A stretch of 64,000 nucleotides of DNA from Russula earlei. Lineage: Eukaryota > Basidiomycota > Agaricomycetes > Russulales > Russulaceae. Below the pieces are notes generated by a model. It was not told where the DNA came from. It did no database searches and saw nothing but the letters and a program-made list of their open reading frames with translations. The DNA is taken from the NCBI GenBank assembly GCA_025769875.1, contig JAGFNK010000046.1:119659-183658 (forward strand), read 5' to 3'. Position numbers and translations under genes: made by a program. This document shows positions 1-13,007 of this stretch, piece after piece (position 1 is the stretch's first letter; each line of letters starts with the position of its first letter).

Positions 1-430
1 CAAGCTAGAGGGTACTTCGTATGCCCGCAACACACTCGTGTAAGTAAAACAAGTCCTGAAACAATTGTAAATAAAATAAGTGCGTTGGTGTTGGAAAAAC
101 ATGATGTCATGAGCAAGTCAGTGGAGTGGGGAGAGGGGAAAGTGGAGTGACAGGTATTCTGTCAAAGGTGACAACCAAAGATCATATGGAGGCGATGACG
201 ATGGACGAGAGTCGGGATTGCGAATATGTGGAAAGGGAGGGCGCCAAAGAACGGAGCACCTGTGCATAAAGAAGGCTGCGAGAATACACCAGCTGATGAC
301 TAGTGCCTGCGGCGTAATCGCTGTGCCTCAGCGCGGATGGACGGCAGTCGAAAGCCGTGGTCGAAACCAAAAGACGATGTCGTAGAAGACGATGTCGGTT
401 GAGGGATGTGTGATGAGGCGGTCTTCTACG
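1..430. other. Left-edge non-coding stretch
   Basis: I see no supported gene here. It lies downstream of the stop of the small minus-strand gene that follows and probably contains its 3' untranslated region. The short open frames on both strands show no family resemblance. Confidence 0.4.
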
Positions 431-1171
431 TCATGCGTTAAGTCTGCCTCGGATCCTCCTCTGCGCGCGGAAGATCGAAAATCGAACGCTGAGTGTGAAT
501 GCTTGCCAGTGACGGCGGAACTGCTGGCCACACGTGGGACTGACGATGATGGCGGCGTCGCGTGAGTGAGAGTTGAAAGGGATGCGAAAGGGGAGCCTGA
601 CTCACGTCCACTCGGGCGTCTCCCTGCGCACCATCGACACGTATCGCTCCCGCTTGGGCTCCGGAGACATCCTGCGGGGCTCATCGACCACCGCCTGCGG
701 AGTCTCGCAATGGGGAGAGTGGCTCCTGGAGCGGACGTTTTGACGAGCGCGGCTCTGGCTGAGGCGCTCCTCGACGACCTCCTCGAAGGAACGGCGGGCG
801 TAAGGTAGAGACTGCTCCTGGGCCAGGCGGGCGCGACGACGCTCGCGGGGCGAGGCGCTGCGGACGCGGGCGCGCTCGTCAAATTCTTCTTGATACTCGT
901 CGTCGTGACCGCCTCGCTCCCATGAGGGGCGACGAGGGATATCGGCCACTACGGGGAAGTAGCGATAGTCGGGATCGTGGAGGTTGCCGTCGGTGTCGGC
1001 GTATACTGATGTGGGGGAGGAGGATGCAGAGGAGGATAGGTAGGAGGGGTCGAGGATGCGGGAGACGTCTGCCATCTGGGCTTGGCGGCGATGGGAGAAG
1101 TTACGCTTTGGGGGGTTCGTCGTGGCCAGTGATACGCGCATGGGGAGATCGTACTGGAAAGATGGGGACAT
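431..1171 (-). CDS. Unrecognised small basic, Arg/Ser-rich protein
   Basis: I do not recognise this protein. A minus-strand frame starts at ATG 1171 (a second in-frame ATG at 1141 is equally possible) and runs to Glu-Trp-Thr near 602. There a good GTGAGT donor occurs, and joining it to the acceptor GTCAG around 540 gives about 36 more residues and a stop at 431-433. The product would be roughly 220 residues. It has a Ser-rich stretch near residues 45-55, a short Asp/Tyr segment (DPDYRYFPV), then a long, highly charged Arg/Glu/Ser region typical of disordered or RNA-associated proteins. No membrane segment or catalytic motif is visible. The long uninterrupted frame and the clean splice donor support a real gene; its function is unknown. 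Confidence 0.45.
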
Positions 1172-4100
1172 CGTTGTTGGATGGATGGCGGGCGGGATCG
1201 GGTAGGGTTGTTGACTCGAGGGGAATGGGGATCGCTTTGTTCGGGAGGGCAGATTTATAGCACTTGCGAACGGGTACGGTCAACATTGGGAGATGTGTAG
1301 AGCCAACTTCCTGGATTTTGATTTCAATCGGGGTGAATCTCATCTCGGCCTTTTCACATCTCTGACTCACCTCATTCCTCCGTTTTCATCCCGGATTCCC
1401 ATCCAGTCCAGTCCAATCCACAACCACACCACAACCACAACCGACACAGTCAGACACTCCCCCCGGCTATCTTTCCTCCTCCACTCCCACGTCAGACACC
1501 TACCACATCCCTATTCGTACTAGGCGCCAATCTCTACCATCTTCTAGCGCGCCTCGTTCCTCTCTCCCCGACAAAGCGCCCCGTACACATCGCACCGACG
1601 CTGCTTTTCGCCACATTCGGCGATCGCACCCCCCAAACTCCGAATGGCCATTGAACATTCCTTTCATCCCAACATCTACGCCTTTGTCTTATCGCTAGCA
1701 CTCCGACTCGGCACTAACCTCTCTTTGAGGGAACCTCCCCTAGGCGGCTCGCCGTGCCACTCGCACGCAAGAGAACCAAACTCGACTCGCCTCCCTCCGA
1801 ACCTCGTCGGCTGTATGCCACGTCCGCTTACCTAAGTCGGCATTATCAATGACGCCTTCCCACCTCTTACCTCAGCAACCCCAACCGCCACACCACATCG
1901 CCACTCTTGCCTTAATCATCAGATCTCTTAGCAATCAACATCGTCGTCTTTGACGACCCTTTGACGTCTCTTGATGGCGTTTTGGGTCGTAACCTCGCCA
2001 ACGTCATTGGCGGTGTGTGTGGATGTGGGTGTGTGGATATGTGGATGTGTTTTTCCCCGTCCCACGTAAGATAAGCGGTTTGTGTGGCTTCTCCCTCCAC
2101 ACTTGACCGTTCTTCTTCTGCTCGAGCGTTCCAAATCCGGGGATTGTATACGTATCCGGTCGGGCTCGCTTGCACTTTTGTGCCGAGCAGAGCAGACCCT
2201 GTCGAACCATTCCATATAGATAAGGGCCAGCGATACGATAGTGTACTGTGTGCCTCGCTTCCCTGCCATAAAAATATAAATGTCATAGCATGCATGTCCC
2301 TCGAGCTCAAAATGGCGATCGGAAGGCAGCCCGGGCTCGATTCACGCGTCCTTTCCGTCTTTCTTCCGCCTATTCGGAATCGGGCTCGGGGGCTGCGGGG
2401 CGGGCGCGTCTGTTCGGCAGGGACAGGTGCTGAGAACGGAGGACGTCAGAAGGTACCACGCTCGGGCCCACGTCATCGCTATTTGGCTTTTGCACGCCTT
2501 CCTCGCATTGCACGCATTACGGCGCCCGCTTCTCGCAGATCGTGCTTTGTGCTCTCTTTTCTAGAAGGAGGGGGTGGTGACACGGTCCGCTCTGGCTGGA
2601 TCTACTTCCACCCTTTGACACAATGAATGGTTCGACGGACGCAGCAACGACCCGCCTTTTTGCCAATCATTCATTTTTAGGGGTGCCCACCCTCCACTGC
2701 TGACACCCTCGGCTGTACACCGCAACGTGTTGTGAATGAGGCCTCCTGGATCTAGAAGGTCTCAAAAATGTATAAGCCACATCGTCCTGCCACAGGCTGG
2801 GGCTGGGGCATAGGCATACTTCGACATACGATGGCCCTACTCGTCTCATGACACATCATCCAATTACCAAAACCGTAAATATTTTTATTATTTCTCCACT
2901 ACGCACTCCGACGCGAATACGACACAGGCGAGAGGTGGGACGTGTGATCCATGGCACGTTCCACCTAGACCTTTCATTCATCTAACCCTCAGTGCCGCAG
3001 CTGGCAGGTCAGAGCCAGCCCTGCCTTCCCTGAAAAAGGTCTCAGCTCACAGTCCTCTTATCCGTACCGCATGCTCCGATGAGTTCGAATCATCACAGGG
3101 GCAGTGTACGGCGAAGCCCTGCAGATTCGCCATCCCCAGCAAGCGATCCTTGGGCGCTAACCCTGCGTAACGCCGCGATGCCAAAGGGAAAAATATAGAA
3201 TAAATTGAATGAAAAAAAAAAAAAATCCCGCCACCGAATCGCAAGGGCGTTCCGGATTTGCGGACAGCATGGCGGCCCGCCCCAAGTCAAAAGGTGGGAT
3301 CGTCGATGGCCAAGCAAGGGAAAGACACCGACGCGTGGTGCACGCGAGGACGTGTGCGTGCGTGCACGTCGCCGCGGCGATTACACTTGCCCGAACGACT
3401 CACCGGAAGAAGTTGATGACATGTCCATGTCCGGGCTGAGCGGTGGCATCACTTGCCCCGTTGGCTGTCATACGGAACGAAGATCAACGAATCGGGGCAA
3501 GACGTGCCCCTAAGCTCTCGAGCCTCTCTCTTGCTGGCCAAGCAAATGCAGCCGTGGTACGCAGTTGCGCAACGTTAGTCGCCGTCGCCGTCGCCTGGCT
3601 GGCTGGATTAAGGCCGAACTTTGGGCAGGCTCCACAAAAGGCGTTGGACCGTGAACAAAGATGGCAAATCAGTCAGGAGACCCAAGATCCGTCAGGCTGA
3701 TTGGGGGTGAAATTCGACAGCCGTCAGTCCAGTCCAGATGCTTGCAGACGCAGACCAGACCACTGCGCGGAAGTCGCGTTTGGGGGTTTTTGCAACAATG
3801 ACGCTGACGCTGAGATCTGGATAGGTAGCCGATCAGAGTCGTCACTTCTGCATAAACGCGGTGGTTTGCTTCGGTGATCGCTGCATTATTGTAGCTGACC
3901 CAGAAGTTCGTGAGCAGCAAGCAAAAAGACTGACAATATAGTAAATCTCGCATGGCTGAAACAAACCACGTCCGATGTGTCTGCCTGCGACAGGAGGTAT
4001 CATAAAGATTGCTTGCCCAATAACGTCAAATGGTACATCCTTCTATTCGATTGATCTTTTCTGTTGATTTTGATCAATCAAATGGACGAGTCGTAGCCGA

Positions 4101-7100
4101 GTCCATGAGTTGCCTCGAACTCGAAACGCTGGAAAGGCAGCCGCTGGATATGTCTATGTCCGAGTCGATGCTAACGGTGACATGAGGTCAAGTCAGATGC
4201 TGCCACCTCCTATGAAAATGATGAGTTACGACGATGCGCACGCATCATGGATGACCCGTCGGGTGTTTTACAACATTAGATAAGGAAAAACCTACCAAAA
4301 AAAATTGGCTGACGAACGATCTCATTCCTGGAACGGAAGGGCCATCTATGTCGTCAAACGGCGTTTCGTCTTTTAGGAGTCGTGGAACCCCTGCTTTTAA
4401 GGAATATAGTGGAATATAGTGTCCCCGGCTAGGAATATAGTGTTCCCGGCCAGGAATATAGTGTTCCCGGCTAGGAGCCAGAGTAACAAGTGAAGGATGG
4501 GGTGGGGCCCCGACGGAAGCAAAATTCGGGCACAAACTTCATCCACCTCTCAAAATTTCCAACTGACGGAGGCTTTCTTAGAATGGGATGGGACAAGACG
4601 CGATACGCCCGTCCCTTTGTTTGCCACCAAAATGTCGGGAAACGGGGGCGACCGCTGACAAATCATCTCTGATGTAAATCTCTGCGTTGCTAAAATGTCG
4701 GGTCTCGGTCTCGGTCGATCGTCCCTTTCGTTGGTCGTAGCCTATGTGATCTAATCAAGCGGAGACCCGTCCATTGGCATTGGCATGGCATTGACACCAT
4801 CACGCTATAATGTAACCCTTTACCACCCATCCCCATCACGGTGCAAAGGGTATCAGCGCTAAGCGAGCATCGAAAGAGGACCAGGACCACTAAGCGCATC
4901 CGACGGCAACTTGGACATCAAGGCGCCCAAGCGAATCAAACAGAGAAGGTGGCGTCGTTGAGTGCCTCACGGAAGGGGAGTGCTCATGGTACGACAAGAC
5001 AATTTATTAAGGAAGGGTCAGACAGTTAGGGGGACTACTGACCACGCACGCTTTCGAGAGACAGGCCAGGACGGAACGTGCGAAGGCATCGGACGTGCAA
5101 CAGTGCACTCACGGGTTTTCGTAGCAGCCAGTGAGACAAAGGATCGAGAGTTCAAAGGGAAGCAACGCCTGGTGCTGGCCACGAGGCCGCAGGTAGCCTG
5201 CTCTGCTCTGCTAGAGCAGCGAGCACGAGGCGAGTTCGAGATTTGGTCAAATGCAAGTCAGGTGATCATCCCCCGACGCGTGCTCGCATCGCGTCATCGA
5301 GTTCGCCGGGCACTTGTGCGCAATCGTAGTGTTCATTTTCGATTCGACGCAAACGGCACTGGCGGCAGGCTTGTTGTTACGTTGCCGGCTCTAACGTCCG
5401 ATTGGGTTCTAGGCATGCTTATTATCAGATCGAGCAGCGCGCGATGCGCACCGAGAACGTCTGCCAATGACCGCTGTGGATATGGGCGTCAGCTCGAGTC
5501 CGCTGTTCCAATCACACCGTCTTCCCAGGGGAGCCGGGGGAAACACCACCATATCTTACGCGCCGGTGCCAGTGATTGGCCCTCGGCACGACTCCCTAGG
5601 GTCCAAGCCATCCCATATTTCCACGGAGGGGACCCTTTTGGCACGATTCCTGCACCCTCGGCACACCTCGATCTTAAGCTGTTTCCATTCATTCATGATG
5701 GGCCGGGATGGGCCCCCCCCCCGTTAAGTTACTGTGCGAAGATGACCGCACGTGGTAAGGAATGATGATCAAGCGATTTCGCTAGAGGTACGCACTTTTC
5801 TGGGACTTTGGGGCGATGCCGACACAGTACCGGTGGATCCCTACAGGCAGACGTCCAGGCCTCGAGCCCTGAGGGGGTACCGCCGAAGGCGCCTGGAATG
5901 AAAGCACGTGTGGGGTCCCGGCACAAACGAGGCGGCGAGGGTACCGTAGGAGTTGCCGCCCAACGGGGGCCATCAGACCTTCGTCTGGTCGACAAAAGAC
6001 CACGCCACAAGCCGTTTTTGGTGTTAATGAGTCCTTCGACCGTTCAAATTGCGGCCTGCCAGTGTGACCTTCACGGAACATGCGCGACCCCATCCAGGGC
6101 GTGTAAGGCGAACCCTTTGCGCGTGCTTGGAACCTTGATGGGCAGGAGGATCTAGATGGGGGAAAGTGGATCCAGATAAAGAGAGGAGCGCGTAAGGGAC
6201 GGCAGCGGTAGAGGTGGGCCTGTGGTTGAATGACGGCAGCAGCAGATGGAGTGCTCCATATGGTTCATCGATCCCCTCGATCCTAGGCCGCCCGGGGACA
6301 CGCTGGATCCTGGCCGATGTTGGCGGAAGGTTTTCCTTTCGAGGGATTGTCGAAGAGAAGCACATCATCGCACCGGTCACCATATGTCGGGGTGTTAGAA
6401 GGTTTGGAAAGAAAAGAAAATGACTCGTACTTCCTCTGCGCCTTCCGGCCGTCTCGGTGAACAGTGGCTTCGATCGGCACAGTCATTTGGCACAGGAGCA
6501 CAGCGCATACTGCGTGGTCAGCAGGTATAATGTGGAGCATGGCCGTGGAAAAGACTGATCACCGGAATTCGGTGGGATCACAGGCAGGTTGGCCACGAGC
6601 AGACAAAGCAACCCAACCACACAGCCGAACAAATCCAAACCCCAGGGGAATTGCTAGGATGGTTCCCACCCGCCGAGGTGCCATGCACACATGAGCGCAG
6701 CCCGTGACCGCTGCGGTGTGTCGCCACTAATATGGGAAATATTTGTGTGGCACACGCTAGTAGGTGGATCATGGATCATGGCAACGAGCCACTTGCAAGC
6801 GCGCAGCGGAACAACGTAGTATCTGGGTCATATGAGTCAATAAAACTCACTGCTTTGATGACAAAACCGTGTCTACGCCATTCTCTCGACACTGTAGCTC
6901 TCTAAGCCAAGGATTCGGGGGGCCGCCACATGATGCATGATGGGTGGTGGTCTCCTCGTCCGAGTGGTCCCAATACCTGGACTATATACCTTCACATTTT
7001 TACAGCCACCAATCGTGTACGTTCCGTACATTGGGTATAAGAGTCGGTTCAGTCCGGATACCTGGGTACAACATGCGAATATTGTTGTCATGTGTAACGT

Positions 7101-7183
7101 CTCGTGAACTAGCTAGCTCTGATTTCGTGCCTGACGACGGGAAGACTACTCGTGCAACGGTGACCTATACAGTTAAGGATAAA
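1172..7183. other. Gene-poor 6 kb spacer
   Basis: No gene here can be supported. Several open frames of 60-270 codons exist, but they lack family motifs, have no convincing splice partners and are rich in Arg and Ser, as expected of random GC-rich reading. The only clear structure is the 21-bp tandem repeat near 4.4 kb, reported separately. A non-coding RNA or a fast-evolving orphan gene cannot be excluded. Confidence 0.4.
4401..4473. repeat. 21-bp tandem repeat, three full copies plus a 10-bp partial
   Basis: Three successive 21-bp units (4411-4431, 4432-4452, 4453-4473) begin GGAATATAGTG and end CCCGGCTA or CCCGGCCA. They are preceded by a 10-bp partial unit at 4401-4410. Copies differ by only one or two bases. 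Read on the minus strand the unit encodes a heptapeptide like REHYIPG/S, since 21 is a multiple of three, but the surrounding frame shows no other sign of being a gene. Confidence 0.9.
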
Positions 7184-10100
7184 TCACAGATCTCGTTTAC
7201 GCTCCTCGACTGATTTCGCCTCAGTGTCCTTCTCATCGCTGGACCCGGACCCGTCACCCGGATCGCTTGGAGAGCTATGGCCAGAACCACTGGTTAATGT
7301 CCAGCTTCCCGCTGTCGGCGTAGTTTCACCGTCTCCGGCGCTTTGAAACTCCCCGAAGTCCGCGAAAGAATCGAACGATACTTCTGGTGTGTCATCGGAA
7401 AAGCTCGACGAGAGGTTAAACGGGTCGCTTCGTGAAGCAGCTGCTGAGTCCGAGAAAGGGCCAAAGCCATCGTCCTTCAAACCAGTAAACAGATATAAGG
7501 TGAGGCCGTCCAAAGATAATCCAATCACACTTACAGTCATCGTCTTCTGTTGAAAAAGGATCATTAAACGGGCTGTCTGCTGGAGGAGGTGGGAAGGCGC
7601 TCTGCGACAGGGCGTCAGCGGCCATCCACCACACAGTGTTCACGGCACTTACGTCTACTCCTGCTTCGCTCAGAGGACGACGCTCTCTCGCCGGTCGCCT
7701 TCTTGTGTTGTTTCCCGAGTGCTCAGGCCGCAGGTCGAATTGAGATTGTGCGAGCCATCCCCCGTCTTCCTCATCAGAGGCATCGGACGAAGAAGACGAC
7801 CCACCATACTCGTCACGTCGCTGCATTTCACGCGCTAGGTACTGGGCAAACTATGGAGGTCAGAGTGAGGAAATGATCGATGCGATCCCGCAACCTGCAT
7901 AGACTCACAGTGGGATGTGTAGCAGTAGTGAAGTCGTCATCGTCATCGTCAGCATGAAGTGCAGTACCAAAGTCTGCGGTGTTTGCTAGAGCTGGCCTCG
8001 AATCAGTCAGCACGGCGGAACTCGCCCTTGGTCTCTGGCGGATCGACCTTGACGACAGGCTGGAGCGCGGGTGGACGAGGGTCTTCCTCATCCACCCTCC
8101 ACTGGCCAGCGGGTCGTGTTAGGGATGCGATTACTGCAGGCTTGCCTCCGCCAAGCAAACTTGTATCCTTCTTCCTCGTCTCTTTATATCGGCCACGCAC
8201 GTAATCGTCCCAGGCTGACTGAGGAGCGTACTCCTCAATGACTCGCTTCAGATCTGGGGGAAAACGATCAAGCGCGGTGATCACAGTCTTCCGAAATGAG
8301 AGTGAGATGCCCCATATACCCCAACCGAACACCTTTCGGTTTGGTGCTAGAGAATCTATGTGAGTGGCCTTCAACTGTTCAACGAGAGCACCCACCTTTC
8401 GACGTCATTTAGCTTCTGCCCTTCAACTATTCGTTCCATGAGCCTCCCATCTCGAAAGAGTGAGATAGCGAGCAGGCGGTTGGCTCCTCCGTCAATGCGC
8501 CCTGTAAGAATTTGATGGATAAGGTCGTATACAACGCTGTGGAGGAAGTTATTCCATGGAAATTCGAAGAATAGGTCCTACAAAGCCAAGTCATGATCAG
8601 GCACGTCTCATGATGTTTCACCCACCAATATTGTCGTCAGGACGTTATCCTCCAGCATCTTGTGCTTAAGTCGCTCCCCAACCGGGATGGCGAGTCCGGA
8701 TTGCGATGAATCGCCCAAGGTAAACCGTTTCGAACTATGTCTTGATCCGATGGAACGACGACCTAAGGTGGAGCCCTCAGAGCCTATACTTTGGCCCGAT
8801 CCTTTTCTGCGAGGTGGTGAGCTGCTGACTGGGCTAGCTGTACCCGAGAGGAAACTCTCTCCAGGAGACACAGGACTCGCTCCCGTATCTGCTGGAGAGC
8901 GGGTGTGCAAAGGTGCATGGAGACCTGACTTTGACTTCGGACCACCGTCTGCAGACTTCAGTTCGCCGGGCGCAGTTATGTCTTCCATCGGGTCGTCTTC
9001 AAAACTGCCCGGGCCGTCCTCATCGCTCATATCCTCGTCTGAGTCCAATAGCGACGAAGAGTCCTGCTGCGTACCGTGGACCGGGAACTCCAGCGCGGAC
9101 TCAGCTTCGTCCACGCCTTCATCCATATTGTCACGAAGATCCTCGTCGCCAGAACCCATAGAAATGACTTGGGCTAATTCTTCGAGAGAAGAGAGTCCTC
9201 CCTGCAGGCGACCCTCCGAATCATAAAGGAAATCATAATCCGCTGAGCGATTGAGCAGAGACATATTGGAACAATGGAGAAGTTCGGCATAGAGCTCGCA
9301 GATCCTGTAGCGTTCGAACGTCAGAGGCGCTATGCTCCCAACGGTCGTGGAGATGGGCCCATCCTGTGTGGATTGAGGAAGGGTAAATGATGGACAGGGA
9401 ACAGCTCACCGATGACCGCGGTTTTCGCAAGTATGGCCGAAGCTGGTGCAAGCGGTCGCAGAAGATCTCGAGCAAGGGACCCAAGTGGACAACGCCAATG
9501 CGGTCCACCATTTCTTTCATGGCACCTTCTAACGCCACTCGGCCTTCCTCGGGATCGCGAGTGGAAAGTTGTTCCTGGACGTGGATGAGCCGATTTCGCA
9601 AAGTGTGGAAAAGGTATGGTTCGAAGTAGTCCGAATTATTCTGCCGAATGAGTTCGATAACCATGCATATCGAATTGACAATGGATGACGTAGCAGAAAC
9701 ATAGTTCGGAAATGTCGGCGTAGTCGGGCGGTTGTCTTCGTCGTCCTCAAGGTTGTCGTTACAAGAAGGTTCAGGTGAGATATCCTTGAAATCATAGAGA
9801 GCATGGTCCACGAGAATTTGCACATTTTCCCGACTGGCCAGTTCCCGAGCGAATCGATTGGAAGCCAGGCCGGTCTGAAGACCTTCCGAAAGTCCAGCTG
9901 CAGGGGAAGGCGCTGACATTGAAATGATGCCTTTTATGAGCTCGGCCACTACAACATGCATGTCGGGGGAATGAGCCGGAGAAAGGCGCCGGACGAGTCT
10001 CGTCATCAGGCGCTCATCGGATAACCACTGTAAGCACAGTGTGAGTGGGATTCGCGCGGGAAAAGATGCTGAATCGAGTGAAGGCATACTTCGAGTACGC

Positions 10101-10816
10101 CAGCACCGGCAGGCTGTTCGTCTAGTTGTATTATTCGCACGAGGAGATCTGAAAAGGAAGGCATCTCAATGTGTTGGAGTATTCGTTCGATGATGCCTCG
10201 CTGTGCTCGGATGAATTTGAGCATCTGCAGCGGGTATCCGAATGGGCAACAGGATGGCGCAGGAAAGCGGCAGTCACCTCGGCGGGTTTTTTGCTCAAGA
10301 ATACAGCGCTGATTTTGGCAAATTGAGAGGCCATCGTCATTCGGGTCTTCATGTCTTCGGGCGTACAATCCAGCACGGTCTCCCAGAAGGGGACCAACAG
10401 CTGGTCGGTGTTATTTAAGCAGGTCTCGACGATCGACCATATTTCACTGCAGAGGACCTCGGTCGCAACGTAAGGGTACCTTTATGAAAGACGTGAGAAA
10501 GCAAACGTCGAGACATTAGCTCTGCTACGCACTTGAATCTGCCCCGGTCTTCTCCCTCGATTTGTCCTGTGACATAGCACAGCAAACGTTGTAGAACATC
10601 TAACCTTTGAAAATAGTCAATAAGGCGCGTGTTTTGGGCCTTGCACTCTTGCAAGAGATCGTCTTCGTCGAGTATTGCTTCCAACGACACATCTTCCTTG
10701 TCGAGAAGACCATCTATCGAGGATCCGTTGTGGAAGCCGAATCTGGACGCAAGAGGGTTTCTAGTCAACGCTGCGTAGCTCTTGTCAAGACCTGGGACTG
10801 AGTACCTCCAAAACAT
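7184..10816 (-). CDS. SAPS-family regulatory subunit of Sit4/PP6-type protein phosphatase
   Basis: This is a SIT4-associated protein (SAPS) homologue, a regulatory subunit for Sit4/PP6-type phosphatase that in yeast acts in G1 progression and TOR-linked signalling in the cytoplasm. The start is fixed by the family-typical MFWRFGFHNGSSIDGLLDKE, reached only by splicing an 11-nt first coding exon (10806-10816) to 10742 over a 63-nt intron. Next come the diagnostic stretch DLLQECKAQNTRLIDYFQRL, the helical SAPS repeat region, and near the end of the domain RFPPDLKRVIEEYAP and KKDTSLLGGGKP, all typical of the family. The tail is acidic and Ser-rich with FADFGEFQS, common in fungal members. At least seven exons are needed and their borders are approximate. 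It lies 278 bp upstream of the AP-2 mu stop, on the same strand. Confidence 0.9.
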
Positions 10817-11094
10817 GAACCAACGGTTGATATAGAAGAATTGGCGCGAAAGAGGTCGTTGGCACTGAGATGACGTTGCTGACCGCCGGGGGCGCGTCGC
10901 TGAATTTCCACTCGACCTATTCGGGCCAGTCACCAACACTTCATTTTCAAGCGTTCTCGCACACGACAAGGCCGTCAACAGCGTGGGGACACAAATCGTC
11001 GCTTTTGGTTCCCATCATATTAACCGTCCCAACAGTACGCCCACAGGGAGCACTAAATTACGGATTAGACTGTACGAGCACGACTATCTATATT

Positions 11095-12917
11095 CTAAAA
11101 CTATGGTGGAGCAGAGCACGTCAGTGTCGCATTTCAGGGAAAATCATGTGCGCTCACCCGTATCTGATACGTCCCACTGGCCTTGGTGAGGTATCGCACC
11201 CATTTGATACTATGATAGTTACTTTTTTCGAACACTTTCAAAAACCGTACAATCAGCCCAGAAGAAGTAAACATCAGGACTTGGAAATCGACGTCTATGG
11301 GAGGTCGAGCCCAGACTTGGCGAGTCGTCGTGCTGGTAAGTTGTGCAATCCCATTGAATGAGAGCTCTTGTCCGCCTTGTATTCGTGGGATCCTGGGCGG
11401 CCATGAGTCGCCGGAAACAACGGAGTTCCGTAATACTCACTTCCACACCACGACATTTTCTTCTGGAACATATTTCGCTTTCCCCGTCTGAACTTTGCAG
11501 TCAACGCTGGTTGTATTCAGGGGTGTTGGTATGCGAAGAACCACGTTAGTGGCGGACAGCTTGTTTCCGAAACCCGTCTTCACGATGATGAGATATGTGA
11601 CTTGCGTTGTTCCGACTTCGTTGACGGTGGGGATCACACGCAGAGGTAGTTTCACATTCGAGGTTGCTCGATAACTTCAGAGGGAAGGAGGGGGTACAAT
11701 CAGAAATGAGGACCCAAGTGTGAACCGCACTCACGTCATTAGCTCAAACTCGCCATCTGGTGGGACAAAGCTGATCGTTCGGGTCGAATCAAACTCATTT
11801 AGTCGTACACATTGATGGAATCGACAGTCATCGAGTTCTACGGCGTCGATCGCGCCTCGGTCGTTCTTGTCAATCACGAGCTTGTCGTTAAGGCCGAACT
11901 TGCATTCTGGTGTGCCAGATAAGTACGCGCGCATTTGAATGTGACCGTCGACGTCGGCCCGCAAAACGGTACCTGCAGAGTGGGAGCGACTTGAGCTGTC
12001 GAGAGACATTGGACTTTCCAGCGACGAACCTTTGGCGCTCATGCTCAAGTTGACCGTCTCTACAACGTCCACGAATGCTTCATTCTTCTTGTACTTCACC
12101 TCTGCTCGCCGCCAACTGGTGACTCCGGTTGCTTGGGTCGTAATCCTTGAAGATTCCTCCTTGTAGACACGGACATTGGTCGTCAGAAGGACAACACAGA
12201 CGAAACGACGCACAGCGACAATCTGAGAGGACACGACGCTCTCGGTCGTGATATAACTCTTAAGGGTATCAATCTCGCTGTTCTGGGGGTAGCCAAAGTC
12301 GTTTATTTCTGTAACAAGTTAGTCAACATCAGGAATTGTCAGGGAGAGACCTACCATCGATCAACTCGTAGATCAACACAAAATTATTCTTCACGCACTC
12401 TTCGTCGACTTTCCCAAAGTACGATTTGCATATCGAGATAACCCGGTAGCAAAATTCGAAGACCAGGGCGGCATTTGCGTTGTTCCTGTGTCGTGAGGTC
12501 AGTGAGGTCGTTCTGAGATGAAGATGCAGGCTCGTACTTCGTCACTGCAACAACGTAGACGTTGTTGACCTTGACGTGGAAGAAACTAGTCGAACCGAGA
12601 GTGACAATAGGAGAACGGACATCGCTGCTGGAAATGACCTGTATCCGAAAGACATCCGCTATCGAACGTCTGAGGTGTGGTCAGCACGAGTACCAAGCCA
12701 GGACCATAGACATAAACGCCGAGCGTGTACCTCACGTCTGGTCGGTAGAGTCGAGAGATCAGTAACTGGGTGAGAAGCGTCAATCAAGCGACACTCCGAT
12801 AACCCCATGCGACAACCCCATGCTCACTTCGCCCTTCTGGTTAAAAATAAAGAATGCCTTAGTAGGACAAGTCAGCAAGGCGTACTGACGTGTCGTTCTG
12901 TTACGCACCGATATCAT
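11095..12917 (-). CDS. APM4: AP-2 adaptor complex medium (mu) subunit
   Basis: This is the mu subunit of the AP-2 clathrin adaptor, which binds Tyr-based cargo signals and phosphoinositides during endocytosis at the plasma membrane. Splicing gives MISAFFIFNQKGELLISRLY at the N-terminus (longin fold), then SPIVTLGSTSFFHVKVNN, NNFVLIYELIDEINDFGYPQ and the C-terminal mu-homology domain with YKKNEAFVDVVETVNL, LRADVDGHIQMRAYLSGTPE and CKFGLNDKLV. The first coding exon is only 9 nt (ATG ATA TCG, 12909-12917). The last is 6 nt (Phe plus stop, 11095-11100), behind a 57-nt intron (11101-11157), giving the C-terminus SGTYQIRF. A 57-nt intron inside the mu-homology domain (11973-12029) has no stop in frame. 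The gene shares a 90-bp promoter region with the FAH-family gene on the other strand. Confidence 0.93.
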
Positions 12918-13007
12918 CGTTGTTGGGACGGCGAAGAATGCCTATCGGGTCGGGAGAGAGAGAGAGACGCCACGGCTGATTGGGTCACGCACACACCTCA
13001 ACAAACG

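Noticed and set aside
2084..2626. 180-codon open frame on the plus strand
   Set aside because: No family resemblance, low-quality composition and overlapping minus-strand frames of similar length.
4962..5765. 267-codon open frame on the plus strand
   Set aside because: Composition is Arg/Ser/Gly-rich without any motif, overlapping frames are open on the other strand, and no splice partners continue it. It looks like chance in GC-rich spacer.
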